A stretch of DNA of 64,000 nucleotides, taken from Candidatus Methanomethylophilaceae archaeon (GTDB lineage Archaea; Thermoplasmatota; Thermoplasmata; Methanomassiliicoccales; Methanomethylophilaceae). The notes beneath the pieces were generated by a model. That model saw only the letters and a list, made by a program, of their open reading frames with translations. It was not told where the DNA came from and did no database searches. Positions 52,388 through 60,548 of the stretch are shown piece after piece. The stretch is from positions 1 through 64,000 of the forward strand of contig JAFTYV010000035.1 in assembly GCA_017461225.1 (NCBI GenBank), read 5' to 3'. The translations under genes were made by a program, and so were the position numbers. Numbering within the stretch: position 1 is the first letter of the stretch; each line of letters begins with the position of its first letter.

Positions 52388-53500
52388 ATGATCACACTAG
52401 GCATCGAGGGCACCGCCCACACCCTGGGCGTGGGTATAGTCGATTCCGACAACAACGTCCTGGCGAACGAGCTGGACATGTTCCGTCCGGCGGAGGGCGG
52501 ACTGCATCCCAGGGAGGCGGCCAACCACCATGCCGATGTGGTGTCCGGCATAATCGGCAATGCGCTGGATGCCGCCGGTCTGTCGCCCGGCGATGTGGAT
52601 CTGGTATCGTTCTCCATGGGTCCGGGTCTGGGTCCGTGCCTCCGTGTCGCCGGCACTGCCGCCCGTGCGTTCTCCTGCGCCATGGGGATCCCAATTGTGG
52701 GTGTGAACCACTGCATCGCGCACATCGAGATAGGCAGGGCCCTCACCGGTTGCGACGACCCCGCACTGCTGTACGCATCCGGGGGCAACACCCAGGTCAT
52801 CGCCTTCGCCGAGGGTCGCTACAGGATATTCGGAGAGACCCAGGATATCGGCATAGGCAACATGCTGGACAAGCTCGGACGCGACCTGGGGATGGGGTTC
52901 TACGCGGGCCCCGTCTTCGAGAAGCTCGCGAAGGATGGCAGTCACTACCACGAGCTCCCGTACTCCGTCAAGGGCATGGACGTGGCGTTCTCGGGCCTAA
53001 TGACCGCGGCGCTCTCCCTCCACCGCAAGGGTGTCCCGTTGGAGGACATAGCCCTCTCCGTTCAGGAGACCGCGTTCGCGATGCTCACCGAGGTCACGGA
53101 ACGTGCGATGGCCCACATAGGGAAGGACGAGGTCCTCTTGGGAGGGGGCGTCGCACAGAACATGCGTCTGAGGGAGATGGTCTCCGAGATGGCCGAGGCC
53201 AGGGGGGCGGAGATGTTCGTCCCGGACCGCAGGTTCTGCATGGACAACGGTGCCATGATCGCGTGTCTGGGTAACGAGATGTACAAGTCGGGTGTCCGCA
53301 TGGATGTGTCCGAGACCGCCGTGAGGCAGCGCTTCAGGACGGACGAGGTCGAGGTCACCTGGAGGAACCGATCTGGGACGCGACCATCGCGTCGATCCTC
53401 GCGAGGAACTCGTCCACTTTGTCCGCGGGTATGGAGCCTCCGGATGCGATCCTGTGGCCTCCGCCGCTGCCTCCGACCGACGCGCAACCCTCCCTCATGA
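52388..53500 (+). CDS. kae1: KEOPS complex subunit Kae1 (tRNA threonylcarbamoyl transferase) with unusual C-terminal tail
   Basis: Catalytic subunit that adds threonylcarbamoyl to A37 of ANN-decoding tRNAs. The family core ends near residue 326 (RTDEVEVTW). Metal ligands H108 and H112 lie in NHCIAH, with YASGGNTQV and FCMDNGAMIA also present. The frame then runs on for 44 residues rich in Arg, Pro and Ser (327-370), lying antisense to the conserved end of the convergent DHH gene (146-base overlap). The tail looks like loss of the normal stop, not a domain. There is no fused Bud32 kinase. A TATA-like TTTTATC lies about 30 bases before the ATG. Confidence 0.93.
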   Translation: MITLGIEGTAHTLGVGIVDSDNNVLANELDMFRPAEGGLHPREAANHHADVVSGIIGNALDAAGLSPGDVDLVSFSMGPGLGPCLRVAGTAARAFSCAMGIPIVGVNHCIAHIEIGRALTGCDDPALLYASGGNTQVIAFAEGRYRIFGETQDIGIGNMLDKLGRDLGMGFYAGPVFEKLAKDGSHYHELPYSVKGMDVAFSGLMTAALSLHRKGVPLEDIALSVQETAFAMLTEVTERAMAHIGKDEVLLGGGVAQNMRLREMVSEMAEARGAEMFVPDRRFCMDNGAMIACLGNEMYKSGVRMDVSETAVRQRFRTDEVEVTWRNRSGTRPSRRSSRGTRPLCPRVWSLRMRSCGLRRCLRPTRNPPS

Positions 53501-54701
53501 CGACGGAGAGGTCGACGCCCCTGTCGAGCTGCGACCACATCCCCCTCGAGGAGATGTTCACGGGGTCCTTGGACCTGTTGAGCCCTATGGTGGGTTTGTC
53601 GGGGTGGCCTATGCACTGCATCGCGATCCCGCAGAGCATCCCGGTGAACCCGGAGTCCGTGCTGTCGAACCACTGTATGTGCTCCATCTGATTGAGTCCG
53701 GCGGCATCGAGGGCGACCATGCTCTCGACGACGGCCCTGGCGGATTCGCGGGTGAGCTCCCTGCCTATCGTGAGCGACCTCTCGTCGCCCATCCCGGCGG
53801 CCACGCCTATGCCGCCCACACCGGAGCGACCGCAGCCGTTGAGGATCGCGGAGAGCTGCTCCGCATCCATCCTCATGCCCTTCAGGTAGTACCTCTTGCG
53901 GGCTATCTCGTTCATCGACGACAGCTGGACTCCCTGCGCGGTCAGTTTCACCGCGATGAGGGACGACAGCCTCCTCCTCTCCTCGTCGTCGAGGTCGATG
54001 AAGGACTTCCCATGGGGGATGCCCGCATCGGACAGGAGCTTCGACACGCCCTCGCTGTCCCCGCTGACGCCGCGTATGTACGGGTCGGTGGTGAGGAACA
54101 GTTCGGTCATCAGGTCCCCGGAGGGGATCAGGGATCCCGCCATCTCCTCTATGTGGCCCCTCCTGACACCCTCCTCGAGGAGGTGGGTGTTGAGTCCGGT
54201 GAGGCCGTTGATGTGCTGTCTGTCCCCGGCGATGCCGGCGAATGCGATCTGGACCAGGTCCCAGTTGGACTCGTCCATCGTCACGGAGAACAGGAGGGAC
54301 ATGGTCGCCCCGCATCCGGACGTCATCCCGTCAATCCCGTAGAGGTGGGGGTTGGCGTAGCAGACCCTCCTGGCCTCGGAGATGACGGTGTGGTGGTCCA
54401 AGACCACGATGTCGCAGTCCATGGCGTCGAGCTGGTCTATGTAGGACGCCCCCAGGTCGGTTATGATCATGCACTCCGCCTTCGTGTTGCGGATGATGTC
54501 CATGTTGACGTCGTTGAGGGTGGTGAACAGGGTGACCCTGAACTCCTTCCCGGCACGCAGGAGCGTCTTGGCGATGATGGCTGCGGACGATACGCCGTCT
54601 GCATCGTAGTGTGAGAAAACCTGCACGAAATCGTGCCTGCGCACGATGTCCGCGGCAGTGGAAAGGGTGGTAAGAAGTTTTGAAGGGACCTCGGTCTCCA
54701 T
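53355..54701 (-). CDS. Archaeal RecJ-like DHH phosphoesterase
   Basis: A 448-residue DHH/DHHA1 protein of the archaeal RecJ group, which includes the GINS-associated nuclease and Cdc45-related proteins. Metal motifs: H31-x-D33-x-D35 (SHYDADG), D82 (TDLG), D102-H103-H104 (LDHHTV) and a further D in AGIAGDRQH. DHHA1 near the C-terminus has GGSGGGHRIASGG. The ligands are intact, so it should be an active 5'-3' exonuclease or nanoRNase. It follows the S15 gene 6 bases later; the two are probably co-transcribed. Confidence 0.9.
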   Translation of the reverse strand: METEVPSKLLTTLSTAADIVRRHDFVQVFSHYDADGVSSAAIIAKTLLRAGKEFRVTLFTTLNDVNMDIIRNTKAECMIITDLGASYIDQLDAMDCDIVVLDHHTVISEARRVCYANPHLYGIDGMTSGCGATMSLLFSVTMDESNWDLVQIAFAGIAGDRQHINGLTGLNTHLLEEGVRRGHIEEMAGSLIPSGDLMTELFLTTDPYIRGVSGDSEGVSKLLSDAGIPHGKSFIDLDDEERRRLSSLIAVKLTAQGVQLSSMNEIARKRYYLKGMRMDAEQLSAILNGCGRSGVGGIGVAAGMGDERSLTIGRELTRESARAVVESMVALDAAGLNQMEHIQWFDSTDSGFTGMLCGIAMQCIGHPDKPTIGLNRSKDPVNISSRGMWSQLDRGVDLSVVMREGCASVGGSGGGHRIASGGSIPADKVDEFLARIDAMVASQIGSSR

Positions 54702-54707
54702 GGGAGC

Positions 54708-55163
54708 TCACTTAAGCATGAGTTCCGCGTTGCTGAGAGAGTATTTCCACTCTGCGGGAAGGACACCGTTCCTCTTGTAGTAGCGCTCGAGCCTCCTGAT
54801 CTTTGCCTCGATCATGTTGAGACCCCTCTTGTTGGAGACATCTCCCCTGTTGTCCCTGAGGTGGACGTTCAGGTCGATTGCGCGCCTCATGAGGTTGGAA
54901 AGGTCCTCGGGAAGGGAAGGTGCAACCCCTTTCTCGGCCATGATCTTGGTGACGGTCTTCCCGGTTGCGAGCTTGACATCGGGGACACCGTACTGGTCCC
55001 TGAGGATGAGTCCGATCTTCGCGGAGATGACTCCGTCTTTCGCGAGTTTCACTACAATGTCCTCAATCTCGGTGGCGTTGAGAGGAACCCATGCAGGATT
55101 CTCGGAAACCATGGGGCGTTTGGAACAGGATTTTCCCTTTCTTCTTGTGTGCATTCTTGCCAT
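54708..55163 (-). CDS. rps15: 30S ribosomal protein S15 (archaeal S15P/eukaryotic uS15)
   Basis: A 151-residue protein with the archaeal N-terminal extension (MARMHTRRKGKS, AWVPLNATEIEDIVVKLAKDG) and the S15 rRNA-binding core (HLRDNRGDVSNKRGLNMIEAKIRRLERYY). Start at 55163: GGAGG lies 7 bases upstream. Two TATA-like boxes are near 55210 and 55228 on the minus strand. The S15-RecJ gene pair is a known archaeal arrangement. Confidence 0.96.
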   Translation of the reverse strand: MARMHTRRKGKSCSKRPMVSENPAWVPLNATEIEDIVVKLAKDGVISAKIGLILRDQYGVPDVKLATGKTVTKIMAEKGVAPSLPEDLSNLMRRAIDLNVHLRDNRGDVSNKRGLNMIEAKIRRLERYYKRNGVLPAEWKYSLSNAELMLK

Positions 55164-55242
55164 AGTCTGATCCTCCGAATCATATCTAGGCGGCGAGGCT
55201 GTCGTCGCGATTATATAGGGAGTATAAAAAGGTGACTTCTTC

Positions 55243-55593
55243 TTATAATGCACGCGTGACGGCCGACCTCGCCCACGGCACCGTGTCCTCGTACTCGCCA
55301 CGGTCGAAGGACAGCTCGTCGGGGAGCTCCCCGAAGAGCCCCGACTCCATCTCGCATCCCGCCTCCGGCCCGCCGACGACGGCCGCCGCGCACACGTGGC
55401 AGTCGCCGAGGTCGCGGGTGGCGACGACCCTTATCCTGTAGCCCGCCTCCTCTGCGGTCTCGCGGATGACGGCGTCCTCCACGGTCTCCCCTGGTTCCAC
55501 GTGGCCGCCGGGCATCTCCCATCCCCCGCGGCGCGGGTGCCACACCATCAGGAAGCGGTCCCCGTCGAACGCCACGGCGTACGCGGTGCCCAT
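55243..55593 (-). CDS. Nudix hydrolase
   Basis: A 116-residue Nudix protein with a complete Nudix box at residues 30-52 (G30, E36, R44-E45, E48-E49, G51). The family hydrolyses nucleoside diphosphates linked to other moieties, such as damaged dNTPs. The substrate is unknown. The ATG overlaps the fibrillarin stop by one base (TGATG), so translation is coupled. Confidence 0.9.
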   Translation of the reverse strand: MGTAYAVAFDGDRFLMVWHPRRGGWEMPGGHVEPGETVEDAVIRETAEEAGYRIRVVATRDLGDCHVCAAAVVGGPEAGCEMESGLFGELPDELSFDRGEYEDTVPWARSAVTRAL

Positions 55594-56252
55594 CAGCACC
55601 TCTCCACGACGATCATGGCGTGCGCCCTCTCGTACGGTTCGAGTCCGCGGTTGTCCAGGATGCGGAGTCCCCTGGACCTCAGGACCTCCTCCGCGGAGCG
55701 GAAGACCTCCTCGGGCGATGCGGTCACGTCCTCGGAACGGGCCTTGATCGCGACCATCCCGTATCTCGCCCCGAACGCCTCCATGTTGGTGCAGAGGATC
55801 TCCGCCTGCCTCTTCTGGGCGACGTCCTGGTACACCACGTCCACCCCGTCCACGAACACGGAGTACCCCTCGGGCCTGGTGGCGTCCCCGAGGATGGGCA
55901 TCATGTTGGGGCGGGTCTCGCAGGTCCCGACCAGGTCCCTGAACATCCTCTGGGCGAACTCCACGCAGTAGACCCTCCCGTCGCCGCAGATGTCCGCCAC
56001 GTGAGACGGCGTGGTGCCGCTGGATGCGCCGAGGTACAGCACCCTGCTGCCCTCGGAGATCGGGACGCACCTGCCCCCGGACGCGATGTACGCGGACAGC
56101 TTGCTCCTGCGCGGGTCCCACTCCCTGTACTCCGTCCCGGCGATGTTGGTGAGCCTCTCCCCGTAGATCCTCCTCCCGGGGCACAGGGAGGCCGTGTACA
56201 GGCGGCCCCTGTCCGAGAACACCCTGCCGTTGCTGAAATCCAATGCTTCCAT
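55593..56252 (-). CDS. flpA: Fibrillarin-like rRNA/tRNA 2'-O-methyltransferase
   Basis: Catalytic subunit of C/D-box ribonucleoproteins that 2'-O-methylate rRNA and tRNA under guide RNAs. The 219-residue protein has the family opening ([32 protein letters not shown]), the SAM-binding [32 protein letters not shown], and [17 protein letters not shown]. Nop5 is not adjacent here. It is divergent from the NAD kinase gene, with GTTATACGG on its own strand as the likely TATA. Confidence 0.95.
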   Translation of the reverse strand: MEALDFSNGRVFSDRGRLYTASLCPGRRIYGERLTNIAGTEYREWDPRRSKLSAYIASGGRCVPISEGSRVLYLGASSGTTPSHVADICGDGRVYCVEFAQRMFRDLVGTCETRPNMMPILGDATRPEGYSVFVDGVDVVYQDVAQKRQAEILCTNMEAFGARYGMVAIKARSEDVTASPEEVFRSAEEVLRSRGLRILDNRGLEPYERAHAMIVVERC

Positions 56253-56337
56253 CGTCCGTTCAATCGGGACCTCCGTATAACCCGTTTTCGATTACGGGAC
56301 AGCACAGGCAATATACGGGTACCGAGATTGCGGAGCC

Positions 56338-57945
56338 ATGATCACGATGGAAACCCTTTCCGACATCGCCGACGCGGTCGTGGAGGCTATCGGGAAGATC
56401 CCGGACTCCTGCTGCAGGGGAGGCACGGTGTGCATAGGCGCCGACGGGTCCCCCACGTCGCAGATAGACAAGGTCGCGGAGAACGCCGCCCTGATGTACA
56501 TCCAGCTCCACGGCATACAGCTGAACATCCTCAGCGAGGAGATCGGCTTCGTCGACAACGGTGCGGAGGAGACGCTGGTCCTGGATCCAATAGACGGGAC
56601 CTCCAACGCCATCGCGGGCGTCCCGTACTACACCATATCCATGGGCGTGGGCAGGGACACCCTCTCGGGCATGAGGCTGGGGTACCTCCGCAACCCGGTG
56701 ACCGGGGACGTCCTCTGCGCGGAGAGGGGGTGCGGTGCGTTCAAGAACGGCTGTCCGATCCACGTCCGCGAGCCCGACATGGACGACCTGTTCATGATGA
56801 TCTACATGGGCAACGGGGCGCACCCGGATGCGTTCAGGTTGACCAAGGCCGTGAAGTCCTCCCGTTCCTACGGATGCGCGTCGCTGGAGATGGCGATCGT
56901 CGCGGAGGGTGAGGCGGACGGTTTCTACATGAGGTCCGAGAGGTACACCCGCTCCGCCAGGATAGTGGACATCGCGGCGAGCACGCTGATCCTCCGCGAG
57001 GCCGGAGGGGAGGTGTACGACATGGAGGGCAACGTCCTGGACATGCCCATGGACCTCGAGCACCGTGCGAACTTCCTGGCCGTGGGCAGCGACAGGGTCT
57101 TCAACTTCGTGATGGGACGCAGGGGCAACGCCGTCAAGCACAGGTACGGGATATACACCAACACGTCCGTGGCCGCCGCGGTGGACTACACCAGGCAGGT
57201 CATGGAGGCGCTGGAGGGCCAGGAGTACTACGTGGACTCCGACATAGCGGCCGTGATGGGCATCCCGGGGGTCCCGCTGAGGGACATGAACGTCGACACC
57301 GTGATCGTGATCGGCGGCGACGGCACGCTGCTCCGCGCCCTGCAGAGCACGGATGCCATGGTGATCGGCATCAACGGCGGTACCGTGGGCTTCCTCGCGG
57401 AGATCGACCACGACCACATCCGCGAGGGCGTGGAGCGCCTCCTCAGGGAAGACTACATGGTGGAGAACCGCTTCAAGATCAGCACGTGGTACGACGGCGA
57501 GTACCTGTCCGATTCCGTCAACGAGGTCGTTGTGCACACCGCGTCCGTCGCCAAGATCCGCCACTACAAGATATACGTGGACGAGGAGCTGGCGTGCGAG
57601 CTCCGTGCAGACGGCGTGATCGTCTCTACGCCCACCGGGTCCACATGCTACGCCATGAGCCTCGGCGCCCCGTACATACACCCGCAGGTGGGTGCCCTCA
57701 TGATCGTCCCGATGGCCGCGTACAGGTTCTCGTCGAGGCCCTTCATAGTCCCCGCGACCTCCAAGATCACGGTCGAGAGCGTGCTTGACAAGGAGTGCCT
57801 GATCGTCCTGGACGGTCAGGAGGAGCACACCATGGCCGGACTCAGCAGGGTGGAGTTCATGGTCTCCGACGACAAGGCGCGTCTCATCCGCTTCAACCAG
57901 GACTTCTTCTCGAGGGTGCGCGAGAAGCTGGTGAACGACCTATGA
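56338..57945 (+). CDS. Bifunctional NADP phosphatase/NAD kinase
   Basis: A 535-residue fusion. The N-terminal half (1 to about 265) is an inositol-monophosphatase-like domain with the metal motif D83-P-I-D86-G-T (DPIDGTSN). The C-terminal half is an NAD kinase with GGDGT at 326-330 and TPTGSTCYAMS. The same fusion is known from Methanocaldococcus (MJ0917), where it both makes NADP from NAD and removes the phosphate, balancing the two. The downstream gene overlaps its stop by ATGA. A TATA (CAATATACG) lies about 26 bases before the ATG. Confidence 0.93.
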   Translation: MITMETLSDIADAVVEAIGKIPDSCCRGGTVCIGADGSPTSQIDKVAENAALMYIQLHGIQLNILSEEIGFVDNGAEETLVLDPIDGTSNAIAGVPYYTISMGVGRDTLSGMRLGYLRNPVTGDVLCAERGCGAFKNGCPIHVREPDMDDLFMMIYMGNGAHPDAFRLTKAVKSSRSYGCASLEMAIVAEGEADGFYMRSERYTRSARIVDIAASTLILREAGGEVYDMEGNVLDMPMDLEHRANFLAVGSDRVFNFVMGRRGNAVKHRYGIYTNTSVAAAVDYTRQVMEALEGQEYYVDSDIAAVMGIPGVPLRDMNVDTVIVIGGDGTLLRALQSTDAMVIGINGGTVGFLAEIDHDHIREGVERLLREDYMVENRFKISTWYDGEYLSDSVNEVVVHTASVAKIRHYKIYVDEELACELRADGVIVSTPTGSTCYAMSLGAPYIHPQVGALMIVPMAAYRFSSRPFIVPATSKITVESVLDKECLIVLDGQEEHTMAGLSRVEFMVSDDKARLIRFNQDFFSRVREKLVNDL

Positions 57946-58316
57946 ACGGCATAAGGGGTGTGGACGTGGACTTCCTGGACGCCTTCAACGAGGCCGCCAG
58001 GTCCACGTACCCGGACGAGTTCCTGTGCATGGTGCGCGAGGAGGACGGTATCATATCGGAGATGGTCCTGCTGCCCGGCACCGTGTACGGGGACAGCCAC
58101 AGCTTCCTGAACCAGTGGATGGCCCCCATAGACTACAGCATAGCGGGTTCCGCCCACTCGCATCCCGGTTTCTCCAACGAGCCCTCCGATGCCGACAAGG
58201 ACTTCTTCGGGAACATGGGCGGGGTCCACTTCATAACGTGCCAGCCGTACGACCGCTCCAGCTGGAGGGCGTACGACTCGCATGGGGACCCCCTGGACAT
58301 CGAGGTCATTTACTGA
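57942..58316 (+). CDS. JAMM/MPN-domain metalloprotease-like protein
   Basis: A 124-residue JAB/MPN domain with a complete zinc motif: E40, H72-S-H74 (SAHSHPG), S82 and D85 (PSDAD). Stand-alone archaeal JAMM proteins of this size remove ubiquitin-like SAMP modifiers, so desampylation is a reasonable role, untested here. Its ATG overlaps the stop of the NADP phosphatase/NAD kinase gene, and its end overlaps the convergent mutase gene by 7 bases. Confidence 0.88.
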   Translation: MNGIRGVDVDFLDAFNEAARSTYPDEFLCMVREEDGIISEMVLLPGTVYGDSHSFLNQWMAPIDYSIAGSAHSHPGFSNEPSDADKDFFGNMGGVHFITCQPYDRSSWRAYDSHGDPLDIEVIY

Positions 58317-59671
58317 CCCTTGGCGCAGGACTCGACGAGGACGCCTGCGACCTCCATTATGCCGATGAGGTACGCCCTGTCGCGTGACTCCGCCGTGACG
58401 GTCACCGTGTCCTCCGAGTCCCTGTCGAACCTCACGAGGAACCATCCCCCCTCGAGGTTGACCCTCCAGCCGTCTATGCGGAGGACCGACTCGCTCTTCA
58501 CGGATGGGAGGTTCTCCTCCATCATCCTCGAGAACTCGTCCTGTGTGCACTCGTAGTGGTACGTCTCGCTGTCCCGATGGTACTCCGGGAGCGAGGCGAC
58601 CGTCTTCTCCAGGCTGGTCCCACCGGCCAGTTCGGCCAGGACCGCCGCGGCGTGGATGCCGTCGGACATCATGCTCACGTTGCCGAAGATGAAGCCCCCG
58701 TCGTAGTACCCCAGGTCGGCGTCGTTGTTGGCGACCTCCTCGCAGACGGTTCCCGCACCGGGGACCGCCCTGATGAAGAGCCTCTCCTCCGGAGGATGCT
58801 TGGGGTGCGGTGTGTCCACCCATACGCCGGTCCTGCCCCAGAACGCATCCTCCACGAGGGAGGTGGTGTCCACGGGGACCACCATGCGGCGGGGACGCAG
58901 GTACATGACGAGGAGTGCGAGCACCGTCTCGTCGTCCAGGACCTGCCCCTTCTCGTCCAGGACGGTAAGGAGCGTCCCCACGCGGTTCAGGACCACGCCG
59001 ATCATGCCGGGGCCGCTCTCTATGAACTGCCTCAGGTCCCTGAGCTCGGCATCCGTGGTCATGAGGGAACGGGACGTGTAGTTCATGTCCCTCTGCGCGT
59101 TTATGGACACCATGTCCGCACCCATCGCGTTGAGAACCTGGGGTGCCGAGTCCGAGGATGTGCCGCAGTTGCAGTCGAGGACCAGGGAGCACTCGCAGTC
59201 GCGTCCGAGGACGGAGAGCAGCTTCTTGTTGTACTCCTCCGTGGCGAACCTGTGGTACGACACCGATCCGAGGTGCCTGTAGTCGGGGAGGCGGATCTCC
59301 TCCGTGAATATCTTGTCCAGATGGCGTATCTGGTCCTTCCTGAACATGCTCCCGTTGGGGTTCAGGAGGATGTACCCGCTCATGAGGCCGTACTCGCGGT
59401 ACTCCGTGACGTACACGGCGCAGTCGCCCATCCTCGCCATCATGGCGATGACCGGGATCGATGTGCAGCCGAGGTCCACGACGTCCGTGCCCGATGACAC
59501 GAGACCTGCGATGAGGGCCTTCTTCATCATCGTGCTGCTCTTCATGAGGTCCTGCGCGATGACGACCCTCCTGTGGTCCATCGCGAGGGCATGGCCCAGG
59601 AGGATGCCCATCTCCGGGGTGGTGTCCTCGGAGGGGGACGATCTGAGAAGCAGTCTGTCCGCCTGTACCAT
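58310..59671 (-). CDS. Phosphohexomutase-family protein lacking catalytic motifs
   Basis: A 453-residue protein with the four-domain alpha-D-phosphohexomutase layout. The functional loops are altered: the phosphoserine loop (T-A-S-H-N-P) reads TEYREYG (89-95), the metal loop (DGDxDR) reads VVLNRVG (226-232), the sugar loop (GExSGH) reads GYYDGGFIFG (321-330), and the C-terminal phosphate loop reads RFDRDSEDTV. The strand framework (GVVLNRVGTLLTVLDEKGQVL, WFLVRFD) is preserved, so the gene has not decayed. It is probably a non-catalytic, ligand-binding or scaffolding paralogue. Confidence 0.8.
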   Translation of the reverse strand: MVQADRLLLRSSPSEDTTPEMGILLGHALAMDHRRVVIAQDLMKSSTMMKKALIAGLVSSGTDVVDLGCTSIPVIAMMARMGDCAVYVTEYREYGLMSGYILLNPNGSMFRKDQIRHLDKIFTEEIRLPDYRHLGSVSYHRFATEEYNKKLLSVLGRDCECSLVLDCNCGTSSDSAPQVLNAMGADMVSINAQRDMNYTSRSLMTTDAELRDLRQFIESGPGMIGVVLNRVGTLLTVLDEKGQVLDDETVLALLVMYLRPRRMVVPVDTTSLVEDAFWGRTGVWVDTPHPKHPPEERLFIRAVPGAGTVCEEVANNDADLGYYDGGFIFGNVSMMSDGIHAAAVLAELAGGTSLEKTVASLPEYHRDSETYHYECTQDEFSRMMEENLPSVKSESVLRIDGWRVNLEGGWFLVRFDRDSEDTVTVTAESRDRAYLIGIMEVAGVLVESCAKGQ

Positions 59672-59808
59672 CCCCCCGTGTTACATCCATGGTGTTGATA
59701 TTGCTTGCGGTTCCCATGCAATGGATGACTGTGGTCGTTTTTCGCACTCCCATTCGACTATTTTAAAAAAGTTTTAAATAGAGTATATATGGATGCAAAA
59801 ATCGGGCC

Positions 59809-59815
59809 AGGAGGT
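59809..59815 (+). promoter_or_regulatory. Strong Shine-Dalgarno site before the 72-residue protein gene
   Basis: AGGAGGT lies 6 bases before the ATG at 59822, preceded by AT-rich promoter elements (TTTTAAATAGAGTATATAT, about 59772-59790). This supports the small gene as real and gives it a leader. Confidence 0.6.
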
Positions 59816-59821
59816 CTGTAA

Positions 59822-60040
59822 ATGGTGATGGAGCGTATAGATTTCAAGAAGGCACAGGCTATCGCTAAGAACAAGGGGCTCAAGCCTGGCAAGGTGAAGG
59901 GCACGGACGGTGTCCAGTTCACCAAGGGCAACAACAACAGGCTTGACGTCATCACCTGGGATGAGTTCGAGAAGGCCCTGGAGGTCAGGGGTCTCGCGAT
60001 ATACGAGTCCGGCGGTTGGATGAAGATCATGAAGGCATGA
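59822..60040 (+). CDS. Small basic protein of unknown function
   Basis: A 72-residue protein, lysine-rich at the N-terminus (RIDFKKAQAIAKNKGLKPGKVKG) with a C-terminal half containing ITWDEFEKALEVRGLAIYESGGWMKIM. No family recognised; the compact fold, charge and high-quality ribosome site suggest an abundant small protein, perhaps a nucleic-acid binder. A second ATG at 59828 is less well placed. There is no operon partner: the tRNA-Leu gene follows. Confidence 0.75.
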   Translation: MVMERIDFKKAQAIAKNKGLKPGKVKGTDGVQFTKGNNNRLDVITWDEFEKALEVRGLAIYESGGWMKIMKA

Positions 60041-60109
60041 TGCCGTACTGATCCGGATCCATTAGTTGACTATTTATACAAGTATGTAATGGGGGGACAC
60101 AGGCTCAAT

Positions 60110-60197
60110 GCAAGGGTATCCGAGCCTGGCCAAAGGAGATAGGTTCAGGGCCTATTCTCGTAGGAGTTCGAGGGTTCAAATCCCTTCCCTTGCACCA
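60110..60197 (+). tRNA. tRNA-Leu (anticodon CAG)
   Basis: Acceptor GCAAGGG pairs with CCCTTGC; anticodon stem ATAGG/CCTAT encloses TTCAGGG, anticodon CAG; long variable arm (class II); T-arm GAGGG-TTCAAAT-CCCTT. CCA encoded. A TATA-like TATTTATAC lies about 38 bases upstream. Confidence 0.94.
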
Positions 60198-60284
60198 CTT
60201 CCTTTTACCATGATCAACTGATCGTCACCCGTATTCCGTTCCGATCCGGGGTACACGTGTCGGTCCACCATCGTCCGCGTCCGT

Positions 60285-60548
60285 TCATGCGGACAGGACG
60301 ATTCCCACGGAGATTATCGCGATCAGCACCAGCGCCACCGCCGCCCACCTCCTGTCACCGGAGGTGAGCAGTGCGGCGGCGGATGTCAGCACCCCGAGGA
60401 AGGGGGACGCTATCAGGACCGTTATCCCCGCCCACAGCACGGTGTCGCCCATCGACAGCGAATCCAGGACCAGTCCGATCACGATCATCGCGACACCCAG
60501 GGTCATACCGACGCGGAGGGTGGCGGCGGTGGACCTGTTGAGGTTCAT
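60285..60548 (-). CDS. DUF1634 membrane protein
   Basis: An 87-residue protein with three predicted membrane helices (LGVAMIVIGLVLDSL, VLWAGITVLIASPFLGVLTSAAALL, WAAVALVLIAIISVGIVLS). DUF1634 proteins are typically encoded next to TSUP exporters, as here, and may be accessory subunits. The ATG overlaps the exporter stop by ATGA. Confidence 0.8.
   Translation of the reverse strand: MNLNRSTAATLRVGMTLGVAMIVIGLVLDSLSMGDTVLWAGITVLIASPFLGVLTSAAALLTSGDRRWAAVALVLIAIISVGIVLSA

Noticed and set aside
52321-53274. A 317-codon frame overlapping kae1
   Set aside because: It is a +1 shadow of kae1 with Arg-rich sequence; kae1 itself has all conserved motifs.
58310-59671. Annotating this gene as phosphomannomutase or phosphoglucosamine mutase
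   Set aside because: None of the four catalytic loops matches the family, so an enzymatic name would be misleading.
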